Counted from the first letter of the stretch, positions 25,150 through 34,267 are shown. The stretch: DNA of 64,000 nucleotides from Actinoplanes lobatus (GCF_014205215.1 NZ_JACHNC010000001.1:5514501-5578500); one strand, 5' to 3'. Made by a program: numbers and translations. Notes: generated by a model not told the origin, from the letters alone.

Positions 25150-26265
25150 TCAGGAGACGAACGCGCAGACGGTGTCGGCGATGTACTCGACGTCGGCGTC
25201 GGTGAGGTGCGGCCAGATCGGGATGGCCAGGTTGGTGCGGCCGGCCCGGCGGGCGTTCGGCCAGGTCCGGTCCGGCGTGGCGAAGTTCGCGAAGGCCTGC
25301 TGCTCCGGCAGGGGGACCGGGTAGTAGACGTGCGACCCGATGCCCTTCTCGGTCAGCCAGGCCCGCATCTCGTCACGACGGTCCACGAGCAGGGAGTAGA
25401 CGTAGTAGCAGCGGCCGTCGCGGCCGGGCGGCGGCGCCTGCACCCCGCGGTCGGCGAGCCCGGCGAAACGCGCGGTGTAGTAGTCGGCGATCCGCGCCCG
25501 GCGTTCCAGCCGGTCGGCGAAGCCGGGCAGCCGGTGCAGCTGGAACGCGGCGAGCACCTCGTCGAAGCGGCTGTTGACGCCGAGCCGGTGGTGCAGGAAG
25601 CGGGTCACACCGTCCTGGCCGTGGTTGCGGATCATCCGGCAGGCCCGCGCCAGCTCGTCGTCGTCGGTGAGCACCATGCCGCCCTCACCCGGCGTGCCGA
25701 ACGCCTTGACCTGGAAGAAGGAGAACACCCCCAGGTCACCCCAGCGGCCGGCCGGGTGGTCGCCGAGCACCGCGCCCTGGGCGACCGCGGCGTCCTCGAC
25801 GAGCGCCAGCGAGTGGCGCGCCGCGATGTCCCGGAACGCGGGCATGTCGGCCATGATCGAGAAGACGTGGGCGGGCAGCAGCGCCCGGGTCCGTGGCGTG
25901 ATCAGTTTCTCGGTCTCGACCGGGTCCATGACCAGCGTCCACGGGTCGATGTCGGCGAACACCGGCACCGCCCCCACGTTGGCCACCGCGCTGGCGACCG
26001 GCTGGCAGCAGAAGGCCGGCACGATGACCTCGTCGCCGGGGCCGAGGCCGAGCGCCCGCACGCTCAGCTCCAGCCCGCCGGTCCCGCTGCCGCAGGCGAT
26101 GACGTGCCGGGCGCCGGTCATCTCGGCCAGCGCGGCCTCCAGCCGGGCGGTGCGCTCGCCGAGGATGAATCTCTGGTCCGGTGTCGTGCCGACCTCGTGC
26201 ACCAGGGCGAGCATCGCGTCGCGGTCGGTCTCGAACAGGTCGGGCGGGAAGAAGGGCAGATTCAC
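25150..26265 (-). CDS. DegT/DnrJ/EryC1 aminotransferase (copy 1)
   Basis: PLP-dependent sugar-type aminotransferase of 371 residues. The GTG at 26265 overlaps the preceding aminotransferase stop (GTGA) and is chosen over an upstream in-frame ATG at 26304. Features include ACGSGTGGLELSVRALGLGPGDEVIVPAF, the PLP aspartate in ALVEDAAVAQGA, and the Schiff-base lysine in FSFFQVKAFGTPGEGGM. The C-terminal VYYPVPLPEQQAF segment is typical. These enzymes aminate keto sugars or keto cyclitols using glutamate or glutamine. With copy 2 next door, either two amino groups are installed or the pair works as a heterodimer. Confidence 0.92.
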   Translation of the reverse strand: MNLPFFPPDLFETDRDAMLALVHEVGTTPDQRFILGERTARLEAALAEMTGARHVIACGSGTGGLELSVRALGLGPGDEVIVPAFCCQPVASAVANVGAVPVFADIDPWTLVMDPVETEKLITPRTRALLPAHVFSIMADMPAFRDIAARHSLALVEDAAVAQGAVLGDHPAGRWGDLGVFSFFQVKAFGTPGEGGMVLTDDDELARACRMIRNHGQDGVTRFLHHRLGVNSRFDEVLAAFQLHRLPGFADRLERRARIADYYTARFAGLADRGVQAPPPGRDGRCYYVYSLLVDRRDEMRAWLTEKGIGSHVYYPVPLPEQQAFANFATPDRTWPNARRAGRTNLAIPIWPHLTDADVEYIADTVCAFVS

Positions 26266-27440
26266 GCGGCGCTCCCGGTGTAGAACTCGCGGACGGCGTC
26301 GCACACCCGGTCCACGTCGTCGATGCTCAGGTCGGGGTGGAACGGCAGGCCGACCGCGTGCCGGCAGGCCGCCTCGGCGTGCGGGAACCGGCCCTGGCGA
26401 TAGCCCAGCTCGGCGAAGACGGGTTGGGTGTGCAGCGGGATCGGGTAGTAGACCTCGGTGCCGATGCCCCGGGCGGTGAGGTGCGCGACCAGGTCGTCGC
26501 GGCGGTCCACCTCGATCAGGTAGACGTAGAAGACCGAGTCGGTGGGCACCGGCCGGGTCACCACCCGCGGCGTCTTCCGCACCCCCGGCACGCCGGTGAG
26601 CCGCGCGGTGTAGGCCTCGGCGAGCCGGGCCCGGGTGGCGATGTCGTCGTCCAGGTGCGGCAGTTTGGCGAGCAGGACCGCGGCCTGCAGATCGTCCATC
26701 TTGCTGTTGGTGCCGGAGGCGCCGGAGAGGTTGGAGATCCCCGCGATGTGGTCGATGGTCCGGCCGATGCGCCCGTGGTGGCGCAGCGTGCCGGCCCGGT
26801 CGGCGATCCCCGGGTCGTCCGTGATGATCATTCCGGCGTCACCGATCGCGCCGAGCGTCTTGGTCGGGAAGAACGAGAGCACGCCACCCGCGCCGAGCAG
26901 CCCGGCGTGCCGCCCGTCCCAGCGCATGCCGATCGCCTCGGCGCTGTCCTCCAGCACCGTGATCCCGTGCCGGGCGGCGACCTGGAGCACACCCTCCATG
27001 TCGCACATCTGCGTGAACAGGTGCACCGGCATGATCCCGGCGGTCCGGGGCGTGATCGCCGCCTCGGCGGAGGCGGGATCGATGCCGTAGGTGTCCGGGT
27101 CGATGTCGGCGAAGGTGGGGCGGGCCCGTGCCAGCGCCACCGAGCTGGCCGACGCCACGAAGGTGAAGGCGGGCACCACGACCTCGTCGCCCGGGCCGAT
27201 CCCGGCGGCGCGCAGCAGCAGCGTCAGGGCGTCCGTGCCGTTGTTGACGGCCACCGCGAACCGGGCGCCGGTGTAGCCGGCGATCGCCTGCTCCAGTTCC
27301 TCGACCTTGCGGCCGTGCGAGAACTTGCCGCGGTCGAAGACGTCGTGGAGGTGCCGGGCGATCTCCGGCCACCTGGCGTCGAAGCTTTTCGCCTGGGTGA
27401 AGAACGGGACACCGGCAGGTGGTGCCGTTGCTGGCTTCAC
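26262..27440 (-). CDS. DegT/DnrJ/EryC1 aminotransferase (copy 2)
   Basis: First gene of the leftward operon. The GTG at 27440 is preferred over the upstream in-frame ATG at 27494 because GAGGAG lies 6 bases before it; this gives 392 residues. PLP features are VNNGTDALTLLLRAAGIGPGDEVVVPAFTFVA, the aspartate in TVLEDSAEAIG and the Schiff-base lysine in FFPTKTLGAIGDAGM. The FFPTKTLG..GDAGM form is typical of VioA/WecE-like nucleotide-sugar and of cyclitol aminotransferases. Copy 1 differs around the lysine (FFQVKAFGTPGEGGM), so the two probably act on different substrates. Confidence 0.93.
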   Translation of the reverse strand: MKPATAPPAGVPFFTQAKSFDARWPEIARHLHDVFDRGKFSHGRKVEELEQAIAGYTGARFAVAVNNGTDALTLLLRAAGIGPGDEVVVPAFTFVASASSVALARARPTFADIDPDTYGIDPASAEAAITPRTAGIMPVHLFTQMCDMEGVLQVAARHGITVLEDSAEAIGMRWDGRHAGLLGAGGVLSFFPTKTLGAIGDAGMIITDDPGIADRAGTLRHHGRIGRTIDHIAGISNLSGASGTNSKMDDLQAAVLLAKLPHLDDDIATRARLAEAYTARLTGVPGVRKTPRVVTRPVPTDSVFYVYLIEVDRRDDLVAHLTARGIGTEVYYPIPLHTQPVFAELGYRQGRFPHAEAACRHAVGLPFHPDLSIDDVDRVCDAVREFYTGSAA

Positions 27441-27904
27441 GCGCAGCTCCTCAGAATCGGTGAATGCGGGAGTCTCTTTACAGGTCGTGGACAACCCGGA
27501 GAATGTTTCGAAAGATTCGCCGACGTCAATCGTGGTCGATCGTGGGCAACCTCGACGAAGCCTAGGTCACGGCTATCTCCAGCGACAACTGACAGCTTCT
27601 GGCAATGCCTATCGGCGGCCATAACAAGAACCAGCCATGCCTTGCCAGGGTCCTGCCAGGGGAGGGGGCAGACCGGATTTATCGGGCATTCCTGGTGCCA
27701 TTTGCCCGTTATATCAGTCTATTTAGCAACGCCCGAATGTCCTTGACAAGGTACGCGGTGGTCCCCGAGCGTATTAGCCGACGCGCTGCCGGGCCTCTTC
27801 CGGCGGCATCCGGCCTCCTTTCAGGCGTTACTCGGTTATCGGCAGCCGACCGGATTCCGCGCGTTCAATTTCAGTTCAGCAGTGGTGGATCGGGGGCTTC
27901 ATTT
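27441..27904. promoter_or_regulatory. Divergent control region between the two biosynthetic operons
   Basis: This 464-bp gene-free stretch separates the leftward aminotransferase operon from the rightward polyprenyl synthase operon and is clearly AT-richer than its surroundings. It holds the imperfect palindrome GAATGTTTCGAAAGATTC (27501-27518), a tandem direct repeat TGCCAGGG at 27643-27650 and 27654-27661 (11-base period), and an AT-rich block around 27700-27730. I cannot place -35/-10 pairs with normal spacing with confidence. No open frame in it looks like a gene. Confidence 0.7.
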
Positions 27905-28984
27905 ATGTCCGCAGATCAGGAAACCGGCCTGCCGCCGGCCGCTCAGGCCGCGGCCGCGGCCCGGGACCGCCTGCTCGCCCGCGCCGACGAACGCATCGGC
28001 GAGCTGCTGGCCGGCGAGCGCGCCCGGTGGTCCGCGGTGCACGACCTGGCGGCCGCCCCGGTCGAGGCGATCGAGACGCTGGTCGGATCCGGGGGCAAGC
28101 GGCTCCGGCCGTCCCTCGTGATCAGCGGTTACCTCGCCGCGGGCGGTGACGAGGCGGCGTCCGGGCCGGTCGTCGACGCGGCCGCGGCGATCGAACTGCT
28201 GCACGCCTTCCTGCTGCTGCACGACGACGTCTTCGACGACTCGGCGCTGCGCCGCGGCCGGCCGACCGCCCACGAGCACCACGCCGATCAGCACCGCGCC
28301 GCCGGGTGGGCCGGAGAGTCCCGCCGCTACGGCGAGGCGGTGGCGATCCTCGCCGGCGACCTGGCGCACGGCTACGCCGACCGGCTGACGGCCGACCTGC
28401 CCGCCGACGCCCGCCGGATCTGGTTCGAGCTGCGCGAGGAGGTCCTCGTCGGGCAGTTCCTCGATCTGCGGGCGGCGGCCGGGCGCCGGTTCGACGCCCC
28501 GCTGGCCCGCTGGATCGCCATCGCCAAGTCCGGCCGGTACAGCATCCAGCGGCCGCTCGCCCTCGGCGCCGTCCTGGCCGGGCGGCCCGATCTGATCGAG
28601 CCGTTCACCCGCTTCGGCGACGCGCTCGGCGAGGCGTTCCAGCTTCGCGACGACCTGATCGACACGTACGGCGACTCCGCCGCCTCGGGCAAGCCGTCCC
28701 GACTCGACGTCGCCGGGCACAAGATGACCCTGCTCCTGGCCCTCGCGGCCGCCCAGAACGACCGGATCGGCGACCTGCTCGACCGCGCCGAGACCGATGC
28801 CGGGACCGGCGCCGCGACGCTGATCGGCGAGCTCGACCGGCTCGGGGTACGCGAGCAGGTGGAGAAGCACATCGACGAGCTGGTGGCCGAGGCCGGAACC
28901 GCCCTCGACGGGGTCGACCTGTCACCCGGCTGGGATCCGGCACTGCGGCTGACGGCGAATCACGTCGCCTACCGCGACCGGTGA
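27905..28984 (+). CDS. Polyprenyl diphosphate synthase (FPP/GGPP synthase type)
   Basis: Trans-prenyltransferase of 359 residues that condenses DMAPP with IPP. The ATG at 27905 is chosen; earlier in-frame starts lie in the control region. It has GSGGKRLRPSL (about residues 61-71), the first Asp-rich motif DDVFD (residues 107-111) without the two-residue insertion seen in bacterial FPP synthases, and the second motif DDLID (residues 249-253). Phe102 is five residues before the first motif; in archaeal-type enzymes an aromatic at this place goes with C20 product. GGPP is therefore slightly favoured, but FPP cannot be excluded. It links the mevalonate genes to the UbiA enzymes. Confidence 0.92.
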   Translation: MSADQETGLPPAAQAAAAARDRLLARADERIGELLAGERARWSAVHDLAAAPVEAIETLVGSGGKRLRPSLVISGYLAAGGDEAASGPVVDAAAAIELLHAFLLLHDDVFDDSALRRGRPTAHEHHADQHRAAGWAGESRRYGEAVAILAGDLAHGYADRLTADLPADARRIWFELREEVLVGQFLDLRAAAGRRFDAPLARWIAIAKSGRYSIQRPLALGAVLAGRPDLIEPFTRFGDALGEAFQLRDDLIDTYGDSAASGKPSRLDVAGHKMTLLLALAAAQNDRIGDLLDRAETDAGTGAATLIGELDRLGVREQVEKHIDELVAEAGTALDGVDLSPGWDPALRLTANHVAYRDR

Positions 28985-29000
28985 CGAGGGGGAGACCGTC

Positions 29001-30035
29001 ATGTTCCATGTCTTGATCATCGGCTTCGGGCGCTCGGGCCACGGCCTGCACCTGCCCGTCCTGCGCAGGCTGCGCGAGGGGCGGCACGCCGGCCTGTTCA
29101 CGGGCGCGCCGATCGTGGTCCACGACCCGTACGCGCCCGCACCGGCCCCCGAGCCGGACCTGCGGTCGCTCGCCGACCTGGCCACCGCCCCCGCCGTGGC
29201 GCCGCCGGACGAGACCGTGGTGCATCTCTGCACCCCACCCGAGGTACGGGTTCGCGTCCTGCGCGAGCTGGCCGCGAGGGGCTACCGGCGTTTCCTGGTG
29301 GAGAAGCCGGTGGCCACCGACGAGGCCTCGGCCGAGCAGATCCTCGACCTGCGGCGCCGCCTCGGCCTGCACCTGGTGGTGGTGGCGCCGTGGCTGGCCA
29401 GCACCCTCACCGCCGGCCTGCGCCGGCTGGTCACGGACGGCACGCTCGGCACGCTCAGCCGCATCGACATCCTCCAGACCAAGCCGCGCCTCGGGCGTAC
29501 GCTGCGCGGCGACGGCCACCCGACCGCGCTCGACGTCGAGGTGCCGCACTCGACCGGCGTGGCGCTGCGCCTGGCCGGCCCCGCCCGGCTGGTCGACGCC
29601 GGCTGGACCGACATGCGCGCCGGCGACCAGGTGGTCCCGCGGATGGGCACCGGCCGGCTGACCCTGGCACACGCCACCGGTGCCCGTACGCACATCTTCA
29701 CCGACCTCACCTCGCCGATCCGCGAGCGGCGGATCACCCTGACCTTCACCGGGGGACAGGCCGTCGGGTTCTACCCGAGCAGCGAGACCGACCACTACGC
29801 GCATCTGCGGACCTCCGGACTGGCCCATCCCGGCGCACGGCAGATGTTCGTCGACGACTCGCTGACCGAGTTCATGCTGCGCGCGTACACGGCGTTCCGG
29901 GACGAGACCGACCACGAGCTGGACCTGCTGCTCAACATGGACGTGGTACGCCTGATCAGCGCGGCGAAGACCCGGATCACGGCGGCCGAGCAGGCGACGC
30001 GGCCGCCGACGCTCGCCGGGACCAGTCATGGCTGA
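29001..30035 (+). CDS. Gfo/Idh/MocA-family oxidoreductase (copy 1)
   Basis: NAD(P)-dependent sugar or cyclitol dehydrogenase of 344 residues. The N-terminal Rossmann motif is IIGFGRSGHG (about residues 6-15), followed by VVHLCTPPEVRVRVL and the family's EKP motif in FLVEKPVATDEAS (about residues 98-110). The C-terminal alpha/beta domain is present in full. It starts a block of five short-spaced metabolic genes and overlaps the next gene by 8 bp. Inositol- or sugar-type C-H oxidation is the family's typical chemistry; the substrate is unknown. Confidence 0.88.
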   Translation: MFHVLIIGFGRSGHGLHLPVLRRLREGRHAGLFTGAPIVVHDPYAPAPAPEPDLRSLADLATAPAVAPPDETVVHLCTPPEVRVRVLRELAARGYRRFLVEKPVATDEASAEQILDLRRRLGLHLVVVAPWLASTLTAGLRRLVTDGTLGTLSRIDILQTKPRLGRTLRGDGHPTALDVEVPHSTGVALRLAGPARLVDAGWTDMRAGDQVVPRMGTGRLTLAHATGARTHIFTDLTSPIRERRITLTFTGGQAVGFYPSSETDHYAHLRTSGLAHPGARQMFVDDSLTEFMLRAYTAFRDETDHELDLLLNMDVVRLISAAKTRITAAEQATRPPTLAGTSHG

Positions 30036-30915
30036 GCGGCGGCTGACCGTGGCGCCCTCGGGCATCACCCTGGGCGGCATCGGCGACGAGGCGGCCCCCG
30101 ATCTGGCCGGGCAGATCGAGGCGCACACCCGGCTCGGCTGGTCGGCGATCGAGCTGCGCAACGTCGATGGCCACGCTCTGGCCGACCTCGGCGACGGCGC
30201 CTTCGAGCAGGCCCGGGAGTCGATCGCCGCGGCCGGCCTGCGGGTGACCTGTGTGGACTCGCGGATCGCGAACTGGGGCCGGCCGATCAGCGGCAACCTG
30301 GGCGCCGATGTCGCCGAGCTGGCCACCCTCGCGCCGCGCTGCCGGGCGCTGGGCACCCGGTACGTGCGCATCATGTCCTACCCCAACGACGGGCTGACCG
30401 CGGCACAGTGGGGCGCCGAGGTGGTCCGCCGGATCCGGTTGCTCGCCGCCCAGGCGGCCGACGAGGGACTGGTCCTGCTGCACGAGAACTGTGCCGGCTG
30501 GGCGGGGGAGAGCGCCGAACGGACGCTGCGCCTGCTGGACGCGGTGCAGAGCCCCGCACTACGGCTCGTCTTCGACATCGGCAACGGCCTGGCGTACGGC
30601 TACCAGGGCTACCACTTCCTCACCCAGGTGGTCGACGCGGTGGCGCACGTGCACATCAAGGACGGCGTCGTCCGGGCCGGCACCCCGGTCTGGACCGGTC
30701 CCGGTGACGGCGACTGCCGGGTCGCCGACTGCCTGCGCCTGCTCGCCGAACGGAACTGGACCGGGGTCTGCTCCATCGAACCGCACCTCAACGTCCAGCC
30801 GCACGCCGGCGTGACCGACGCCGGGGCCGCCGGGAAGGACGCCTTCGTGGCGTACGGCCGGCGGCTCGAGGAGCTGCTGCGCACCGCCGACCCGCGACTA
30901 CGGGTCCGCACGTGA
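30028..30915 (+). CDS. Sugar phosphate isomerase/epimerase family TIM barrel
   Basis: A 295-residue xylose-isomerase-like (AP endonuclease family 2) protein. Metal-ligand segments are visible: Glu in WSAIELRNVDG (about residue 35), Glu in LLHENCAGWAG (about residue 154), Asp in LRLVFDIGNG, His in HVHIKDGVV and Glu in CSIEPHLNVQ. Enzymes of this class do isomerisation, epimerisation or dehydration of keto sugars and inosose-like cyclitols (IolE and IolI are examples). Lying between two Gfo/Idh genes, it suggests oxidation-isomerisation-reduction chemistry on a polyol. Confidence 0.87.
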   Translation: MAERRLTVAPSGITLGGIGDEAAPDLAGQIEAHTRLGWSAIELRNVDGHALADLGDGAFEQARESIAAAGLRVTCVDSRIANWGRPISGNLGADVAELATLAPRCRALGTRYVRIMSYPNDGLTAAQWGAEVVRRIRLLAAQAADEGLVLLHENCAGWAGESAERTLRLLDAVQSPALRLVFDIGNGLAYGYQGYHFLTQVVDAVAHVHIKDGVVRAGTPVWTGPGDGDCRVADCLRLLAERNWTGVCSIEPHLNVQPHAGVTDAGAAGKDAFVAYGRRLEELLRTADPRLRVRT

Positions 30916-32210
30916 GCGCCCCGCAGATCCCGGCCGGGCAGGTGGAGCTGCGGCGCGCGGACCGTGACCTCCTGCTGCGCCTGCTCGCCGTGGACACCGT
31001 CAGCCCGCTGGAGACCGGGGTCCTCTCGGACGGTCTGTGGCAGGCCCAGCGTGCCTACGCGGCCGCGGCGGCGGAGCAGGGTTTCGTGGTGGCCCGGCAC
31101 GAGGCGCCGACCGCCGCCGACCTGACCGGGACCGGGGTGCCGGAGTCGGTCCGGCGGGCGGCGGCCGACCCGGGGTTCCTCGCCTGCCAGCCGAGCCTGG
31201 TGCTCCGGCTCGGTCCGCGGCGGGCCGCCGCCCGCACCGTGATGTTCAACGTCCACCTCGACACGGTCGCCGGCCTGGAGCCGGTCCGGGAGGAGGCGGA
31301 CCGGATCCACGGCCGCGGCGCGGTGGACGCCAAGGGCCCGGCGGTGGCCCTGCTCGCCGGCGTCCGCGCCGCACTGGAGACCGAGCCGCGGCTCACCGAC
31401 CGGGTCACCGTGCTGATCCAGGCGGTGGCCGGCGAGGAGGGCGGCGCGATGGGGGTCTTCGGCACCCGGCCCCTGGTGCGGGCCGGCTTCACCGGCCGGA
31501 TCAACCTGTTCTGCGAACCGACCGGCGGCCGGCTGCTGGACCACTGCACCGCGTCGATGACCGCGTGCCTGTCGGTCGACGGGGAGGACGCCATCGACGA
31601 CCGGCCCGGCGCCGGGCACAACGCGACAGTGCTCCTCGGCTACCTGGCCCAGCACCTGGCCGTGGCGCTGTCCGCCGGGACCGCGGGCGGACAGGTCTGC
31701 GTCGCCGGGATGCACACCGGCGACGCCCACAACCGGGTGTACGGCTCGGGCCGCCTGCTGCTCAACCTGTCGTACGGCACCCCGGAGGCGGGCCGGGCGC
31801 TGGCCGCCGCGACCGAACAGGCCGTGGCCGAGGGGCTCGCCTCCTTCCGTACCGTCTTCGCCGGCCGGCCGGGATTCGCCCGGACCGCGACCGACGCCGC
31901 CGCGGTGACCCGCCTGGAATGGCTCAAGCGCGACCTGCCCGCGCTGACCCCGTCCGCCGACCCGGTCGCCCGGGCGCTCCTGGAGGAGCACGCCGGACTG
32001 CCGCGCTGGCCGGCGGACGAGCCGGGCTTCACCTGCGACGCCATCTGGATGCAGGGGGTGCCCGGCGCGCACACCGCCGTGTTCGGGCCCGGCGATCTCG
32101 CCGCCAACCGGGCACACGCGGCGGGGGAGTACGTCGACGTGGCCGACCTCGAGCGGTACGCCGCCGCGATCGGCCGTGTCCTGGTCCAGTTCAGCCGAAC
32201 CGAAAGTTGA
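30912..32210 (+). CDS. M20-family metallohydrolase (deacylase/peptidase)
   Basis: A 432-residue di-zinc hydrolase of the ArgE/DapE/CPG2 type starting with GTG in a GTGA overlap. Metal ligands lie in MFNVHLDTVAG (His/Asp), GRGAVDAKGPAVAL (Asp) and VAGEEGGAMG (Glu pair including the general base), with the dimerisation domain in the middle (DRPGAGHNAT region) and a late His in ANRAHAAGEYV. It would cleave an amide such as an N-acyl or peptide bond. In a small-molecule operon it may remove a protecting acyl group, for example after amination. Confidence 0.87.
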   Translation: MSAPQIPAGQVELRRADRDLLLRLLAVDTVSPLETGVLSDGLWQAQRAYAAAAAEQGFVVARHEAPTAADLTGTGVPESVRRAAADPGFLACQPSLVLRLGPRRAAARTVMFNVHLDTVAGLEPVREEADRIHGRGAVDAKGPAVALLAGVRAALETEPRLTDRVTVLIQAVAGEEGGAMGVFGTRPLVRAGFTGRINLFCEPTGGRLLDHCTASMTACLSVDGEDAIDDRPGAGHNATVLLGYLAQHLAVALSAGTAGGQVCVAGMHTGDAHNRVYGSGRLLLNLSYGTPEAGRALAAATEQAVAEGLASFRTVFAGRPGFARTATDAAAVTRLEWLKRDLPALTPSADPVARALLEEHAGLPRWPADEPGFTCDAIWMQGVPGAHTAVFGPGDLAANRAHAAGEYVDVADLERYAAAIGRVLVQFSRTES

Positions 32211-32216
32211 CCATCG

Positions 32217-33344
32217 ATGACCTCAGCAAGCACCGTGGCGGTGACCGGAGACGTCTCGGTCGCCTACCCGGACCTGATCACCTTCACCACCGGCGTCTTC
32301 GAACATCACGGGGTGCCGGCCGCTCGGGCCAGGACGGCGGCCGAGGCCCTGTGCCACGGCGACCTGACCGGCGTGCGATCGCACGGGCTGGCCAATCTGA
32401 CCCGCCTCTACCTGCCCCTGTTCGCCGAGGGGCGGGCCGATCCGGTCGCCGAACCGCGGGTGCTCGCCGACCGCGGCGCCAGCGTGCTGCTCGACGGCGG
32501 CCGGGCGCTGGGCCTGTGGCTGGCCGCCGAGGCGGTGGACCTCGCCGTCGAACGGGCCCGCGAGCACGGTGTCGGCCTGGTGTCGATCCGCAACGCCACC
32601 CACTTCGGCTGCGCGGGCTTCCACGCGGCCCGCGCCGTCCCGCACGACATGGTCGGCCTGTTGGCCGGCAACTGCGGCCGGCAGCGGATCGCCCGGCCCC
32701 CGGGCGCCCGGCCCGCGCTGCTCGGCACCAACCCGCTGAGCATCGCCGCGCCGGCCGGCCCGCACCACCCCTTCGTGCTGGACATGAGCACGACGGTGGT
32801 GCCGACCGGGCGGATCCGGGCGGCCGAGCGCGCCGGCGAGACGATCCCGGTGGGCTGGCTGGAGGACACCGGCGGCCGGGCGGTCACCGACCCGGGCGCG
32901 CTGGACCGGCGGGAGGCGTACGTGCAGTGGCTCGGCGGCTCGCCGGAGACCGGCGCCTTCAAGGGGTACGGGCTCGCGCTGCTGGTCGAGGTGCTGGCGG
33001 CCGCGGTCGCCGGAGCCGGCCTGGGCCCCGATCCGGAGGCGTTCGGCGGCGACGGCGGCCCCACCGGCCGGGACGACGACATCGGTGTCTTCGCCCTGGC
33101 CGTCGCGCCCGGCGAACTGCGCGGCGCGGACGGCTTCCGGCAGACCGTCACCGGGCTGTTCGGCGCGCTGCTCGACAGCCCGGCGGTGCGGCCCGGCCAG
33201 GCGGTCCGCTACCCCGGCTGGTACGAGGCGGAGCGGGCCGGCGAGTACCGGCGAGACGGTGTTCCGCTCGGCGCGGCCCTCGCGGCCGAACTGCGTACGG
33301 TCGCCGAACAGACCGGCGTCGCCTTCCCGGAGGTGGCGCGATGA
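32217..33344 (+). CDS. Malate/L-lactate dehydrogenase family (Ldh2-type) oxidoreductase
   Basis: A 375-residue protein of the MDH2/Ldh2 superfamily, unrelated to classical Rossmann dehydrogenases. It shows GVRSHGLANLTRLYLP (catalytic His about residue 55), SIRNATHFGCAGFHA, LLGTNPLSIAAPAG, VLDMSTTVVPTGRI and GAFKGYGLALLVEVL. Relatives reduce 2-keto acids or imines such as delta-1-piperideine-2-carboxylate, 2,3-diketogulonate and ureidoglycolate-type substrates with NAD(P)H. Here it may reduce a keto acid or imine. Start at 32217 is six bases after the previous stop. Confidence 0.88.
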   Translation: MTSASTVAVTGDVSVAYPDLITFTTGVFEHHGVPAARARTAAEALCHGDLTGVRSHGLANLTRLYLPLFAEGRADPVAEPRVLADRGASVLLDGGRALGLWLAAEAVDLAVERAREHGVGLVSIRNATHFGCAGFHAARAVPHDMVGLLAGNCGRQRIARPPGARPALLGTNPLSIAAPAGPHHPFVLDMSTTVVPTGRIRAAERAGETIPVGWLEDTGGRAVTDPGALDRREAYVQWLGGSPETGAFKGYGLALLVEVLAAAVAGAGLGPDPEAFGGDGGPTGRDDDIGVFALAVAPGELRGADGFRQTVTGLFGALLDSPAVRPGQAVRYPGWYEAERAGEYRRDGVPLGAALAAELRTVAEQTGVAFPEVAR

Positions 33345-34267
33345 GCGAGTCGTCGAGCACGCTGCGGGTGGGTGTGATCGGCCTCGGCGTGATCTCCCGG
33401 TTCTACGTCGAGGCGTTCGCCGGGGTGCCCGGCATCCGCCTCGAGGCGGTGTGCGACCTGCGCCCGGAGGTGCTCGCCCCGTTCGCCGGGCGGGCGCGGC
33501 GGTACACCGGCCACCGGGAGATGCTGGCGGCCGGTGGGATCGACGCCGTCGTGGTCAACGCCCCGAACGACGTGCACCTGGAGATCTGCCGGGACGTGCT
33601 GAACGCGGGCCTGCCGGTCTGCGTGGAGAAGCCGCTGGCCCTCGACGTCGCCGGGGGCCGCGAACTGTCCGATCTGGCCCGTGCCCGTGGGCTCACCCTG
33701 TTCACCGCCTTCCACCGCCGGTACAACGACAACGTCCTGCGGCTGCGCGACGGGCTGCCGGCCGGGGTGCCGATCGCCGGCCTGACCGTGCGGTACCTGG
33801 AGAAGATCGAGGAACACGCCGGCACGGACAGCTGGTACCTGGACCCGGGCCGGTGCGGTGGCGGCTGCGTCGCCGACAACGGGCCGAACGCGTACGACCT
33901 GGTGCGGCTCTTCCTCGGTGAGGTCTCCGTCGAGGACGTCCGGGTGACCCGGGACGGCGCCGGCGTCGACCAGCAGGCCGTCGTGGAGCTGCGGTCCGCC
34001 GGCGGGGTCCCGGCCCGGGTCGAGCTGGACTGGGCCTACCCCGGAGAGACCAAGGACGTCACGGTACGGCTGGCCGACGGGACCACCGTGTACGCCGACA
34101 TGCTGGCCGGCCACTCCGAGTTCAAGAGCTCGCTGTGGCACGAGTACGTCGCGGTGCTCACCGACTTCGCGGCGGCGGTGCGGGGCGAGCCGTCGTCGCA
34201 CCGTACCGAGGACGGTCTCGCCGCGCTCCGGCTGGTCGAGCAGACGTACGCCCGGGAGGAGCGATGA
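33341..34267 (+). CDS. Gfo/Idh/MocA-family oxidoreductase (copy 2)
   Basis: A 308-residue NAD(P)-dependent dehydrogenase. The start at 33341 overlaps the previous stop (ATGA). It has VGVIGLGVISRFYVEAF (about residues 10-26), AVVVNAPNDVHLEI, the EKP motif in PVCVEKPLALDVAGG (about residues 88-102), and the YxxxHxxD-like region GGGCVADNGPNAYDLVRLFLG (about residues 166-186), where the usual D-x-G-x-H-x-x-D reads DNGPNAYD. The missing histidine in this segment is unusual for the family and may shift its chemistry. Confidence 0.88.
   Translation: MSESSSTLRVGVIGLGVISRFYVEAFAGVPGIRLEAVCDLRPEVLAPFAGRARRYTGHREMLAAGGIDAVVVNAPNDVHLEICRDVLNAGLPVCVEKPLALDVAGGRELSDLARARGLTLFTAFHRRYNDNVLRLRDGLPAGVPIAGLTVRYLEKIEEHAGTDSWYLDPGRCGGGCVADNGPNAYDLVRLFLGEVSVEDVRVTRDGAGVDQQAVVELRSAGGVPARVELDWAYPGETKDVTVRLADGTTVYADMLAGHSEFKSSLWHEYVAVLTDFAAAVRGEPSSHRTEDGLAALRLVEQTYAREER

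Noticed and set aside
27743..27777. TTGACA and TATTAG as a promoter for the polyprenyl synthase operon
   Set aside because: The spacer is 23 bases, too long for a standard sigma-70-type promoter; reported only as part of an AT-rich control region.
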